Shown piece after piece: positions 43,068 to 52,500 of a stretch of 64,000 nucleotides of DNA. How positions within the stretch are numbered: position 1 is the first letter of the stretch; each line of letters begins with the position of its first letter. The notes beneath the pieces were generated by a model that saw only the letters and a list, made by a program, of their open reading frames with translations, was not told the origin of the DNA and did no database searches. Source of the DNA: Asticcacaulis sp. AC466 (GTDB taxonomy: Bacteria > Pseudomonadota > Alphaproteobacteria > Caulobacterales > Caulobacteraceae); NCBI RefSeq assembly GCF_000495815.1, contig NZ_AWGE01000006.1, positions 62,001 through 126,000 of the forward strand. Direction: 5' to 3'. The position numbers and the translations under genes were made by a program.

Positions 43068-43802
43068 ATGAGCGGCGACCTTCAAGTAAATAAAATTCTC
43101 GGTGCGGTTCTGGCGACCGGCCTCGTTATCATGGGCGTCAAGCTGGGCGCTGAAGCGATCTATAAGCGCGAAGCCCCGGAAAAGCCTGGCTATGCCATCG
43201 AAGTGGCGGAAGCCGCTGCCGGCGGTGGCGCCGCCGCTGTGGAAGTCCTGCCGGACTGGGGCACGGTCATTCCTAAGGCAGACCTCGCCGCCGGTGAAAA
43301 GACATTCCAGACCAAGTGTACCTCCTGCCATAACAATGCCAATGGCGGCCCGAACGCTACCGGCCCGAACCTTTGGGGTGTTGTCGGCCGTCCGACGGCG
43401 TCGCACGGCGGTTTCGCCTATTCCGACGCCATGAAGGCCCACGCCACCGATGCGCCGAACTGGACCTGGGACGCGTTGTTCCACTTCCTTGGCGCGCCGC
43501 AGAAGGTGGTCAAGGGTACCAAGATGACCTTCGCCGGCGTCAAGAAGCCGGAAGAACGCATCAACCTTATCGCTTACCTGCATAGCCAGGGATCGACTGG
43601 TTACGCCGTTCCGGCTCCCGACCCGTCACGCGCACCGGGTGCGGCTCCTGCCGCAGGTGCGGCACCAGCTTCAGGCGCAGCGCCTGCGGCGGGCGCGCCG
43701 ACGACCGAAACCCCGGCCAAGCCGGCTTCGGGTGCCAAGGCGGATACGCCTCTGTCGGGTGGCTCCGCCGCCTCGTCTTCGGCCGCCGCGCCAAAGCCCT
43801 GA
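43068..43802 (+). CDS. cycM: Membrane-anchored c-type cytochrome (CycM-like) with Ala/Pro-rich tail
   Basis: A 244-residue protein: an uncleaved N-terminal anchor (residues 9-26), then a class I cytochrome c domain with C84-T-S-C87-H88 for haem and a Met ligand in GTKMTFAG (about residue 153). It resembles CycM/cytochrome c552 electron carriers between the bc1 complex and oxidases. The last 65 residues are an Ala/Pro/Gly/Ser-rich low-complexity tail. The ccm genes that load its haem lie 1.4 kb away. A strong terminator follows. Confidence 0.85.
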   Translation: MSGDLQVNKILGAVLATGLVIMGVKLGAEAIYKREAPEKPGYAIEVAEAAAGGGAAAVEVLPDWGTVIPKADLAAGEKTFQTKCTSCHNNANGGPNATGPNLWGVVGRPTASHGGFAYSDAMKAHATDAPNWTWDALFHFLGAPQKVVKGTKMTFAGVKKPEERINLIAYLHSQGSTGYAVPAPDPSRAPGAAPAAGAAPASGAAPAAGAPTTETPAKPASGAKADTPLSGGSAASSSAAAPKP

Positions 43803-43837
43803 GTTTCAGGGGCCTGATCGGCTGGCAATTCAGATGC

Positions 43838-43875
43838 AAAAGCCCCCGCCGGATGACACCGGCGGGGGCTTTTTT
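43838..43875. terminator. Bidirectional terminator after the cytochrome c gene
   Basis: A 15-bp perfect stem AAAAGCCCCCGCCGG / CCGGCGGGGGCTTTT with a six-base loop, A run on one side and T run on the other. It separates the cytochrome gene from the convergent NlpC/P60 gene. Confidence 0.92.
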
Positions 43876-43897
43876 CTGCGTCTTCAGGGCAGGGTCG

Positions 43898-44758
43898 TTA
43901 TAGGCGACGGAAGGCGGTCGGCATTCCGGTGCCGCACGCGTCGATACGGTGAATGGCATCTACCAGCGGCTCAATCGCCACCTTCATGTGGTGCGCATTG
44001 GCGTGAATGATGTTGACGTCGTCGACCATGATGGCGACGTGGCCCTTCCAGAACACCAGATCTCCGCGCACCAAACCTTTCAGGTCGGCGCCGATGTCGA
44101 GCGACAGGCCCAGCTTGGCCTGCATGTCGGAATCGCGCGGGCATCCGTAGCCGGCGGCATAGAGGGCCTGCTGCAGCAGACCCGAACAGTCGAGACCGAT
44201 ACTTTCACGCCCGCCCCATTGATAGGGGGCATTGATATAGCTTTCGGCGACGCTGACGAAATCCGAGGCAAAGGTTTCGAAGGTCGACAGGTGATTGGCG
44301 AACACCCAGCCCATTTCGTTGATATAGGCAAAACCGTTTTCATAACGGGTCACCGACACCAGCGCGTTTAGGCTGATTGCCGCTATCGTCGATGATTTCA
44401 GGTTCGGGCCGGCGAAGACATAGGTCCGCAGCGTCGATACGAAATGGGTGGGCAGGTACCAGTCACGGCGGAAGGCGGCCACCGGCACATAGCCGACATA
44501 GCCGTCACGCAGGGCCTGGCCCCAGAAGAAGTCGTGCTTACGCTCGATGACCTTGAAGCGCTCACCCAGCAGAAGTTGATCCAGCTGTTCTGCGCCATGC
44601 TCCGGCTGCGCCAGGATCGGGGCGGTCGCGTCGTAACAGCTCAGGACTTCACCCGCGACATAGGTTTTGGCGCGGATCAGGCCTTCATGCGCCTGATCCG
44701 TCACACCGTCCTTGAACGGCGTGACGCGTTTGTCGAAAGGGTCATCGCGATGCGTCAT
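43898..44758 (-). CDS. NlpC/P60 family peptidase with SH3-like domains
   Basis: A 286-residue cysteine peptidase of the NlpC/P60 group that cleaves peptidoglycan peptides. Two SH3-like regions (about residues 30-160) precede the catalytic domain, which has YQWGGRESIGLDCSGLLQ with the nucleophile C191, then GDLVFWKGHVAIMVDD with the catalytic His and NAHH nearby. No signal peptide is visible, as in related proteins that act on recycled muropeptides. It lies 157 bases after the leucyl aminopeptidase gene, a pairing that suggests peptide recycling. Confidence 0.85.
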   Translation of the reverse strand: MTHRDDPFDKRVTPFKDGVTDQAHEGLIRAKTYVAGEVLSCYDATAPILAQPEHGAEQLDQLLLGERFKVIERKHDFFWGQALRDGYVGYVPVAAFRRDWYLPTHFVSTLRTYVFAGPNLKSSTIAAISLNALVSVTRYENGFAYINEMGWVFANHLSTFETFASDFVSVAESYINAPYQWGGRESIGLDCSGLLQQALYAAGYGCPRDSDMQAKLGLSLDIGADLKGLVRGDLVFWKGHVAIMVDDVNIIHANAHHMKVAIEPLVDAIHRIDACGTGMPTAFRRL

Positions 44759-44915
44759 CTAGCTTATCTGCCTTCTACAGGTCACCATCTGGCACATCAT
44801 CCGGTTTCCCGCCATGCGCCTTTATATGTGCACATTAGCAGCCGGTTGCAAAGATCGCCTTAACGGCCACGGTCAACAGGAGATTTATGAAAGCTGAAGC
44901 AGGTCTTAACGGGTC

Positions 44916-46313
44916 TCAGTAGGATTTCAGCAACTGATAGACTGCGCGAAGCGTCTGGGCTTCGGCGCCGACGGGCCAACCCGCACGGCCGCGCGGGTTC
45001 CAGGCGTAGATGTCGAAATGCACCCATGCCCCTGTCTTGGGCGCGAAGCGTTGCAAAAACAGGGCGGCGGTCACCGATCCGCCCTGGGCCCACCCGGCGG
45101 GGTCGTTGCGCACATCGGCTATGTCGGAATCGAGCGCCGGATCGTAGCCCTTCCACAGGGGCATCCGCCACAAGGGATCGTATTGCGCGATGGCGGCAAC
45201 CTCCAGACGGCGCGCGACATCCTCGTCATCGGTATAGAAGGGAATAACTTCGGGCCCCAGCGCCACGCGCGCCGCCCCGGTCAGGGTGGCGAAATCGAGG
45301 GTCAGGGCGGGCGCCAGTTCGCCGGCGCGGGCCAGGGCATCAGCCAGGATCAATCGACCTTCGGCATCGGTATTACCGATTTCAATCGACAAACCGGCGC
45401 GGGATGCAATGATGTCTCCCGGACGGAAGGCATTGCCGGAAATTGCGTTTTCGACGGCCGGGATCAGGACATGCAGCCGCATTGGCAATTGGGTCGCCAT
45501 CACCCATTCCGCCAGGGCCAAGGCGTGGGCCGCCCCGCCCATATCCTTCTTCATCAGCCCCATGCCGGCGCCGCCCTTAATGTTGAGGCCGCCGGTGTCG
45601 AAGGCCACGCCCTTGCCGATCAGGACGACCGCAGGCAGGGTGTCGTCTCCACCGGCGGGCATCCATGAAATTTCGATGAAACAGGGCTGGTGATCGGAAC
45701 CGGCGGCGCGTCCAACGGCATGGACCGCCGGGTAGTTTTCCCTCAGCAGGTCATCGCCGTAGATGACGGATATGTCGGCATTGTGCGTCTGGGCGATCCG
45801 GCGCGCCGCGGCTTCAATATCAGAGGGGCCCATGTCGTTGGCGGGCGTATTGACCAGGTCGCGGGCCAGAGAATGTGCGCGCACCTCGATCGCGATGGCC
45901 GCGCGCTCGGCGTCGCTGAGGTGTGTGTCGGCCAGCTGAACCTCGCCTGCGGAAGCGGCCGACTTGTAGCGCGTGAAGCTATAGGCGCCGAGGCCCCAGG
46001 CGACGTGGATCGCATGGCTGTCCAGGCTCTTGTCATATATGAGCGTCCAGGTTCCTTTAGGCAACTGGGCAGGCAAGCCGCGAAACGTCATCGGCGTGTA
46101 GGCCGCGCGCGATCCCAGTCCCAGCCAGGCCTTGACCCCGGTTTCGTCGGGTACGATGACCAGTGCGCCGGCCTTGCCGGTAAAGCCCTTCAAGCTGAGG
46201 AAGGCGGCCTGAACCGGTGTCAGGCCCGCCACCGCGCCGGCCGCATCCTCTTCGAAAACAGCAAAAAGGGTATGCTCGGCGGTGGTCTTCGGGGTTTTGA
46301 TCGGCTTGGACAT
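44916..46313 (-). CDS. Leucyl aminopeptidase family (M17) enzyme
   Basis: A 465-residue cytoplasmic dimetal aminopeptidase. The M17 core is clear: VLIGKGVAFDTGGLNIKGG, MKKDMGGAAHA and the signature NTDAEGRLILADAL, which binds two metals, followed by LDFATLTGAARVALG. The N-terminal domain (about 150 residues) is less conserved. It probably releases amino acids from peptides, including those from wall recycling with the NlpC/P60 neighbour. The ribosome-binding site is weak. It diverges from a TPR protein. Confidence 0.9.
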   Translation of the reverse strand: MSKPIKTPKTTAEHTLFAVFEEDAAGAVAGLTPVQAAFLSLKGFTGKAGALVIVPDETGVKAWLGLGSRAAYTPMTFRGLPAQLPKGTWTLIYDKSLDSHAIHVAWGLGAYSFTRYKSAASAGEVQLADTHLSDAERAAIAIEVRAHSLARDLVNTPANDMGPSDIEAAARRIAQTHNADISVIYGDDLLRENYPAVHAVGRAAGSDHQPCFIEISWMPAGGDDTLPAVVLIGKGVAFDTGGLNIKGGAGMGLMKKDMGGAAHALALAEWVMATQLPMRLHVLIPAVENAISGNAFRPGDIIASRAGLSIEIGNTDAEGRLILADALARAGELAPALTLDFATLTGAARVALGPEVIPFYTDDEDVARRLEVAAIAQYDPLWRMPLWKGYDPALDSDIADVRNDPAGWAQGGSVTAALFLQRFAPKTGAWVHFDIYAWNPRGRAGWPVGAEAQTLRAVYQLLKSY

Positions 46314-46435
46314 TTTTGGTTAATTCCGGTGGCGCAGCGTTAACATTTATTAAGAGCTTAACTCTATCTTCATACCGGTCACTGAAATCTTAATCGTCGC
46401 GCAAATCAAGTCCGCGCGCAGTCGGGGTTGCCGTC

Positions 46436-47326
46436 ATGTCCATTCGTCTCACCGCCGTCAGCCTGATCGTTCTGGCTGCCCTCGCTGCACAGCCCGCCTC
46501 CGCGGGCCTGTTCGGCAAGAAGGATAAGACGCCTGACGCGGCTACTGCTCCGGCCGTGCCGACCACCACACTGGCCCAGACGACCTCTCAGGCCGAGGCC
46601 TTCACCCCGGCCACCAAGGCCGAAATCGAAGCCGCCTTGCGCGCCGATCCGCTGGCCCAGGCGACCTTCTTCAACACGCAATTTTCTCACAATCCGACAA
46701 ATCCGCAAATCGGGCTTTACCTGTCCAATGCCTTGAGGGCGCTTGGCCGTTACGAAGAAGCCGCCGACACGGCGCATCGCGTCCTGCTGTTCGCTCCTGA
46801 CAACCAGGATCTGTTGCTTGCGGCGGCCCGCGCGCATATTGCCGACAATAACGCCTTTTTCGCCATCGATTCATTGCAGCACGCGCTGGATCTCAAGCCC
46901 AAGAACTGGCAGGCCTGGTCGCTGCTTGGGGTCGCCTTCGACCAGACCAAGCGTCCGGACGACGCGCAGAACGCCTGGGCCAAGGCCTTGCAGATTTCCC
47001 CCGACAATCCCGTCGTTCTGACCAACATGGCCATGGCCAAGGTCACACGTGGCGATTTCGCCGGTGCCGAGCCGCTGTTGCGCACGGCCGCTGCGCAAAC
47101 CGGGGCAACAATACAGGTCCGCCAAAACCTGGCCCTCGTCCTCGGGCTGCAAGGCAAGATGGCTGAGGCCGAACGACTCCTGCGTCAGGACATGCCCCCC
47201 GCGCAGGCCGACGCCAACCTGGCCTGGTTGCAGCAGGCTATATCCACCCACCCGGCGGCTACCGCGCCTGCCTCAGCCACCACGCCCGTACGGTCGTGGG
47301 ATTCGTTGAAATCGAGCGGCAGCTAG
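46436..47326 (+). CDS. Exported tetratricopeptide-repeat protein
   Basis: A 296-residue protein with a signal peptide (cleavage after PASA, about residue 23) and four or more TPR units between residues 85 and 260 (for example NALRALGRYEEAADTAHRVL and GVAFDQTKRPDDAQNAWAKA). It resembles TadD-like pilus or secretion scaffold proteins, but the repeats alone do not fix a role. The C terminus is Pro/Ala/Thr-rich. The 122-base divergent gap with the aminopeptidase gene contains three TTAA words. Confidence 0.75.
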   Translation: MSIRLTAVSLIVLAALAAQPASAGLFGKKDKTPDAATAPAVPTTTLAQTTSQAEAFTPATKAEIEAALRADPLAQATFFNTQFSHNPTNPQIGLYLSNALRALGRYEEAADTAHRVLLFAPDNQDLLLAAARAHIADNNAFFAIDSLQHALDLKPKNWQAWSLLGVAFDQTKRPDDAQNAWAKALQISPDNPVVLTNMAMAKVTRGDFAGAEPLLRTAAAQTGATIQVRQNLALVLGLQGKMAEAERLLRQDMPPAQADANLAWLQQAISTHPAATAPASATTPVRSWDSLKSSGS

Positions 47327-47470
47327 CGCCTTCTGCGGCGTCATCCCCATCACAAATTGTTCCCGTTAACCTTTTCGGTTAGACGCTGCATCGCCATATG
47401 TTATGCGTGAGGCAGTACGGTGCGAGGTTGCGTCGGCTTGAGGCGGAAAAGAAATTATCCCCAAAAAGAC

Positions 47471-47517
47471 ACACCATATATAGACGTTAACCTATCCTTA
47501 ACCACGAAATGTGGTGA
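47471..47517 (+). promoter_or_regulatory. Candidate NrdR box pair with a CtrA box between them, nrdB promoter
   Basis: Two 16-bp sites resembling NrdR boxes, ACACCATATATAGACG (47471-47486) and CCACGAAATGTGGTGA (47502-47517), are spaced 31 bp centre to centre, about three helical turns as usual for NrdR. TTAACCTATCCTTAAC (47487-47502) between them is an exact CtrA box TTAA-N7-TTAAC. A DnaA-like TTATCCCCA lies at 47455-47463 and a CcrM site GATTC at 47546-47550. Confidence 0.65.
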
Positions 47518-47560
47518 TATAGGTCTGTCACTGGCCTTTAGTATCGATTCGGGATTTTTT

Positions 47561-48619
47561 ATGAGCAGTTCACTAATTTTGTCCAAGTCTTCCGCTGGCC
47601 TGCTGATGCCGAGCCACTCGTACAAGCCATTCCGCTACCCTTGGGCCTTTGAATTCTGGCGCAAACAGCAACAGGTCCATTGGATACCGGAAGAGGTGCC
47701 GCTGGGTGAGGATTGCAAGGATTGGGCGACCAAGCTCAGCGATTCCGAACGCAACCTGCTGACCCAGATTTTCCGCTTCTTTACCCAATCGGACATCGAG
47801 GTTCAGGACAATTATCTCGAACGCTACAGCCATGTCTTCAAGCCGACCGAAATCAAGATGATGCTGTCGGCCTTCACCAATATGGAAACCATCCATATTG
47901 CGGCCTATGCGCTGCTGCTGGAAACGATCGGTATGCCCGAGTCGGAATTTGGCGCCTTCATGGACTATCAGGCCATGCGCGACAAGCACGACTATATGGG
48001 CACGTTCGGCATGGATACTGAAGCCGATGTGTGTCGCACCCTGGCCATGTTTGGCGGCTTTACCGAAGGCCTGCAACTGTTCGCCTCGTTCGCCATGCTG
48101 ATGAATTTCCCGCGCTTCAACAAGATGAAGGGCATGGGCCAGATCGTATCGTGGTCGGTCCGTGACGAAAGCCTGCACTGCGAAGGCATCATCAAGCTGT
48201 ACCATGCCTTTAACAAGGAAACCGGTGCGGTCACCAAGTCGGTGGCGGACGATATTATCGACTGCTGCAAGACCGTGGTGAAGATGGAAGACAAGTTCAT
48301 CGACCTGGCCTTCGAGCAGGGCCCGGTCCAGGGCATGACGCCCGAGGACATCAAGGCCTATATCCGCTATATCGCCGACTGGCGCCTGCGCCAGCTGGAG
48401 CTGCCGGAAGTGTTTGGCGGCGTTAAGGAAAACCCGCTGCCCTGGTTGCAGGTCCTGTTGTCCGGCGTGGAACATGCCAACTTCTTTGAAGCGCGCGCCA
48501 CGGAATATTCCAAGGCCGCCACCAAGGGGCAATGGACGGGCGACGAGGGCGTCTGGGGCGCCTTCGATCAGCTGCTGAAAAAGCGCTCCGAAGCCACAAA
48601 AAATGGTGTGAATGTCTAA
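47561..48619 (+). CDS. nrdB: Ribonucleotide reductase beta subunit (class Ia, NrdB)
   Basis: Radical-generating small subunit that supplies deoxynucleotides for DNA replication. The 352-residue protein has the diiron ligands in the usual helices, such as QDNYLERYSHVF, ETIHIAAYALLLE with the radical Tyr at 116, and SWSVRDESLHCEGI. The start at 47561 begins the normal N terminus, with GGGA about 8 bases upstream; the frame runs on further upstream through the promoter elements. nrdA is not adjacent. A strong terminator follows. Confidence 0.93.
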   Translation: MSSSLILSKSSAGLLMPSHSYKPFRYPWAFEFWRKQQQVHWIPEEVPLGEDCKDWATKLSDSERNLLTQIFRFFTQSDIEVQDNYLERYSHVFKPTEIKMMLSAFTNMETIHIAAYALLLETIGMPESEFGAFMDYQAMRDKHDYMGTFGMDTEADVCRTLAMFGGFTEGLQLFASFAMLMNFPRFNKMKGMGQIVSWSVRDESLHCEGIIKLYHAFNKETGAVTKSVADDIIDCCKTVVKMEDKFIDLAFEQGPVQGMTPEDIKAYIRYIADWRLRQLELPEVFGGVKENPLPWLQVLLSGVEHANFFEARATEYSKAATKGQWTGDEGVWGAFDQLLKKRSEATKNGVNV

Positions 48620-48623
48620 ACAG

Positions 48624-48650
48624 AAGCCTCCGGAAACGGAGGCTTTTTAT
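48624..48650 (+). terminator. Rho-independent terminator of nrdB
   Basis: A 9-bp perfect stem AAGCCTCCG / CGGAGGCTT with a GAAA loop and a T-rich run (TTTATTTTT), five bases after the nrdB stop. The following 260 bases to 48910 contain no supported gene. Confidence 0.9.
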
Positions 48651-48910
48651 TTTTGGACACCGGAGATCGTGGATGACGATAAGCGGTCGTCGGATAATCA
48701 TGGCTGGCTTATGGGTTACTTACCCGTCAGCTCTGGGGTTCGCGCCGCATCCTTATACTCTGGCCGCTAAGGTCTGAGGACTGCCAAAGTTTCACTGCGA
48801 AACACCTGGCAGGCCAACGGACCAGAGGCAGGCGAAGCCGGTTTTTTGACGCACCACCGTCCAAGGCTGCGCATGTTTCTGGTCCTTTTCGCATAGTGAC
48901 ATTCCGCCGG

Positions 48911-49267
48911 TTATTGTGCCGTGGATTTCGCAGAAAATTGCTCAAAGGCAGCCATAGCGTCGGCCGCGTACATAAGCGAAGGTCCGCCACCCAGATAAAT
49001 AGCCATGCCCAACGCCTCTTCGACCTCCTGTGTTGTGGCGCCAAGCTTCACCAAGGCTTCGGCATGGAAGCCGATGCAGCCGTCGCAACGTGTGCTGACG
49101 CCGATAGCGAGCGCGATCAGTTCCTTGGTTTTTTTGGATAAGGCGCCATCTTTCAAGGCGCCTTGGGCCAGCGCTGAGAACCCCTGCATCGCCTCGGGTA
49201 TGTCCTTGCGAAGGCCTTTCAGATTGGCTGAAATGTCTCGAGTGATTTGGATGTAGTCTTTGGACAT
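48911..49267 (-). CDS. Carboxymuconolactone decarboxylase / AhpD-like protein
   Basis: A 118-residue CMD-domain protein with the AhpD-type redox motif CDGCIGFHAEAL (about residues 61-72), so a thiol-peroxidase or disulfide-reductase role is likelier than lactone decarboxylation. The ATG at 49267 has GAGG about 9 bases upstream. It is the last gene of the rhodanese-RND-ArsR unit, 8 bases after arsR. With sulfide oxidation genes nearby, it may reduce persulfides or peroxides. Confidence 0.82.
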   Translation of the reverse strand: MSKDYIQITRDISANLKGLRKDIPEAMQGFSALAQGALKDGALSKKTKELIALAIGVSTRCDGCIGFHAEALVKLGATTQEVEEALGMAIYLGGGPSLMYAADAMAAFEQFSAKSTAQ

Positions 49268-49275
49268 GGGTATCC

Positions 49276-49581
49276 TCACTTGCCGTAAATATTGCAGAGT
49301 AGATCTATGACCTGACGCGCGGCATCATCGGCCAGACGGTAATAGATGGTCTGGGCGTCACGGCGGGTGTCGACCAGACCTTCCGCCTTCATTTTTTGAA
49401 GATGTTGAGATGCTGCGCCCTGGCTTAAGCCCACGAGCTCTGTCAGTTCGCCTGCGCTCTGTTCACCGCTGCTGAGTTTGCAAAGTATCATCAGGCGCTG
49501 TTCACTAGCCATTAGTTTCAGCAAACGGCTGGCCTTTTGAGCGTTTGCCGCCAGCACCATCGGGGAGGTGTCCTGCATCAT
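49276..49581 (-). CDS. ArsR/SmtB-family regulator, probable persulfide sensor (BigR/SqrR/YgaV-like)
   Basis: A 101-residue winged-helix repressor: ASEQRLMILCKLSSGEQSAG, then the recognition helix GLSQGAASQHLQKMKAEGLV and the wing RRDAQTIYYRL. Two Cys are present, C34 in MILCKL and C96 in LLCNIY. BigR/SqrR sense sulfane sulfur with one Cys in the first position and one near the C terminus, and E. coli YgaV, of similar length, sits beside the rhodanese YgaP. Whether C96 aligns with the second sensing Cys needs an alignment. It overlaps the RND gene by 4 bases. Confidence 0.8.
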   Translation of the reverse strand: MMQDTSPMVLAANAQKASRLLKLMASEQRLMILCKLSSGEQSAGELTELVGLSQGAASQHLQKMKAEGLVDTRRDAQTIYYRLADDAARQVIDLLCNIYGK

Positions 49582-52500
49582 GATACTTTACCTTTACTGC
49601 CTTGGCCGCCACGCATGACGACGTAGATAGCTGGAATAACAAGAACGGTCAAAAGTGTTGACGAGAGAAGGCCGAACAATAAGGATATCGCCAGACCCTG
49701 AAAAATCGGGTCCGTCAGAATCACACTTGCGCCGATCATGGCGGCCAGTGCGGTAAGCAGGATGGGTTTGAAGCGTGTCGCTCCTGCGTCAAGCAGGATA
49801 TCCTGGAGCGGCCGTTTGTTGCCTTCGGCATCATACTTGTCGGCATGACGGATAAAATCGACCAGCAGGATAGAATTTCGGACGATAATGCCGGCAAGCG
49901 CGATGAAGCCTATCATCGAGGTGGCGGTAAAAGGTGCCCGGAATAATATATGACCGATTACTATGCCTATCAGTGTCAAAGGCACAGGCGTCAGGATGAC
50001 CAAGGGCAGCTTGAAACTTTTGAACTGGCCGACGACCAGGACATAGATGCCAAGGAGGGCGACACCGAAAGCGGCGCCCATGTCGCGAAAGGTTACCCAG
50101 GTGATCTCCCATTCGCCGTCCCACAGGACGGTGGCCTTGCTTTCGTCGGTCGGTTGCCCATTCAGACGGATAGCCGGTGTTGGCAATTTGCCCCAGTCGG
50201 CGCTCTTGATCGCCTTATCTACGGCCAGAAGACCATAGATCGGCGCCTCATACTGACCGGCCATTTCCCCCATGATCATATCGACATCCCGACCGTCACG
50301 GCGGAAGATGTGCGTTGATGCGGTTGTCTGGGTGGCCGTCGTGACTTCGCCCAGCGACACGAGGCGGGGGCCAGATACCCCCGTTGAGGTGGCAACCGGC
50401 ATCGCCTGCAGAGCCTGTCCGAAGGTCCGTTCCGTCTGAGGTATCCGCAGGGCTATTTCCAGGGGGTCGCGGCCGTCGCCACGGTCGGAATAGCCAAGTA
50501 CCTGACCATTCATCAACGCGTTGACCGACGCATAGACCTGGCCGTCGGAGACGTTCAGCGCCTCGAGTCGCTGACGGTTGGCGACAATTGAGAGCTTGGG
50601 CGCCGGTACGCCGTAGCTGTCATCGACGTCAACTATGTAGGGGATCGATTTATAGATCGCCTTCACCTTTTCGGCCACTGTGCGGCGCGTGGCAGCGTCC
50701 GGGCCATAAACCTCAGCCAGGAGTGTCGCCATGACCGGCGGCCCCGGTGGAGCTTCGACAACTTTCAGGACGCCATTGGCAGGCAGGGGGATGGCTTTCA
50801 GGCGATTGCGCAGGTCGATGGCTATGGCGTGGCTGGCGCGCGAGCGCTTGTCCTTGGGCGCCAGCAGCACATTGAGATCGCCCTGTTCAGGATTGGTGCG
50901 AAAATAGTAATGGCGGACCAGACCGTTGAAGTTGAACGGCGTGGCGGTCCCCGCGTAGGCGTCGATGGCTTCGACTTCCTTCATCTGAGTGGTAATCTGG
51001 GCGGCTTGATTGAGAATGCGCTGCGTGGCTTCAAGCGATGTCCCCTTCGGCAGGTCGGCAATGACCTGAAGCTCGGACTTGTTGTCAAAGGGCAGGAGTT
51101 TCACCGTCACTGTCTTGGTCGCGAACATGGCGCATGACACCAAGGTCGCGACGCCGACACCGGCCAGGAAACGCCCGGCGCTTTTCTTGTCCTTGATGAT
51201 ACTGGCGGCAACCCGGCGATAGATAACGCCAATGACGCCTTCGCGATCATGACTATGTGCACCCTGCTCACCAGTCTTCAATGTCTTGCGGGCAAAGCGA
51301 ATCATCAGCCACGGCGCCAGAATGACCGCGACGAAGAAAGAGAAGATCATCGCAGCAGAGGCATTGACCGGGATCGGCGCCATGTAAGGCCCCATCAGAC
51401 CCGACACGAACAGCATGGGGAGCAGGGCGGCAACAACGGTCAAGGTGGCGATGACGGTCGGGTTGCCGACTTCGGCCACAGCGTCCACAGTTGCGGTAAA
51501 GTGGTTCCTGCCGTCTTTTGTTCCGACATCGGGCATGCCCCAGTGGCGGGAGATGTTCTCGATCATGACGATGGCGTCGTCCACCAGGATGCCGATAGAA
51601 AATATCAGGGCGAAAAGGCTGACGCGGTTGATCGTGTAACCCATCAGGTTTGAGGCGAACATGGTCAGCAGGATAGTCGTCGGTATGACGACCGCCGTAA
51701 CGCCTGCCTCGCGCCAGCCAATGGCGAAGCCAATCAGGATGACGATGGAGACCGTTGCCAAGCCGAGGTGAAACAACAGTTCGTTGGCCTTTTCGTTGGC
51801 GCTCTCTCCGTAATCGCGGGTGACAGATACCTGGACATTGCTGGGAATCAGAGACCCCTTCAGGCTATCGACCCGTTCCAAGACGGCATGGGACAGAACA
51901 ACAGCGTTAGCGCCCTTGCGCTTGGCGATGGCCAGCGAGACGGCGGGTGTCTGCCGCCAGACACCTTCCTTGATATGGGTGTAGCGGAACACGTGAGACT
52001 GCTCCTCGCGCGGCGCCTGAATAACGGTGGCCACGTCACGTACAAGGACATTCTGCCCGGTCACAGACGGTACGGTGATAAGCCCGACATCCGTCGCAGT
52101 TTGGATGGTTTGGCCTGCGCCGACGCTGACGGCCTGACCCTGCTGGCGTATCATGCCGCCGGGGAAACGCGTGTTGGCGCCTTTGATGGTGTTGATCAGT
52201 GTGTCGAGTGCAACGCCCCGAGCAGCCATGTTCGCGGCATTTGGCTCGATGCGGATTTCTTCGGGCCGGCCGCCAACGATAAAGGTCAGCCCCACATTAT
52301 CAACCTTGGAAAGCTCGGTCCTGAGCTTGGTCGCCATATTATAAAGGGCCGTATCGTTCAGCGCATCGCCTGAGCCCGGCTTCGGCGACAAGGTGATGAT
52401 CATGGCGGGCACGTCATTGATGCCGCGTGTCTGGACAAGCGGCGCGGCGATACCCACGGGCAGCCGGTCCATATTGGCACTGAGTTTCTCGTGGATGCGG

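Noticed and set aside
46340-46361. Three TTAA words upstream of the TPR protein as a possible CtrA site
   Set aside because: Spacings are 6 and 4 bases, not the 7 of a CtrA box.
48612-48770. 52-codon frame overlapping the nrdB stop
   Set aside because: It runs through the nrdB terminator hairpin and has only a weak ribosome-binding site, so it is unlikely to be transcribed in full.
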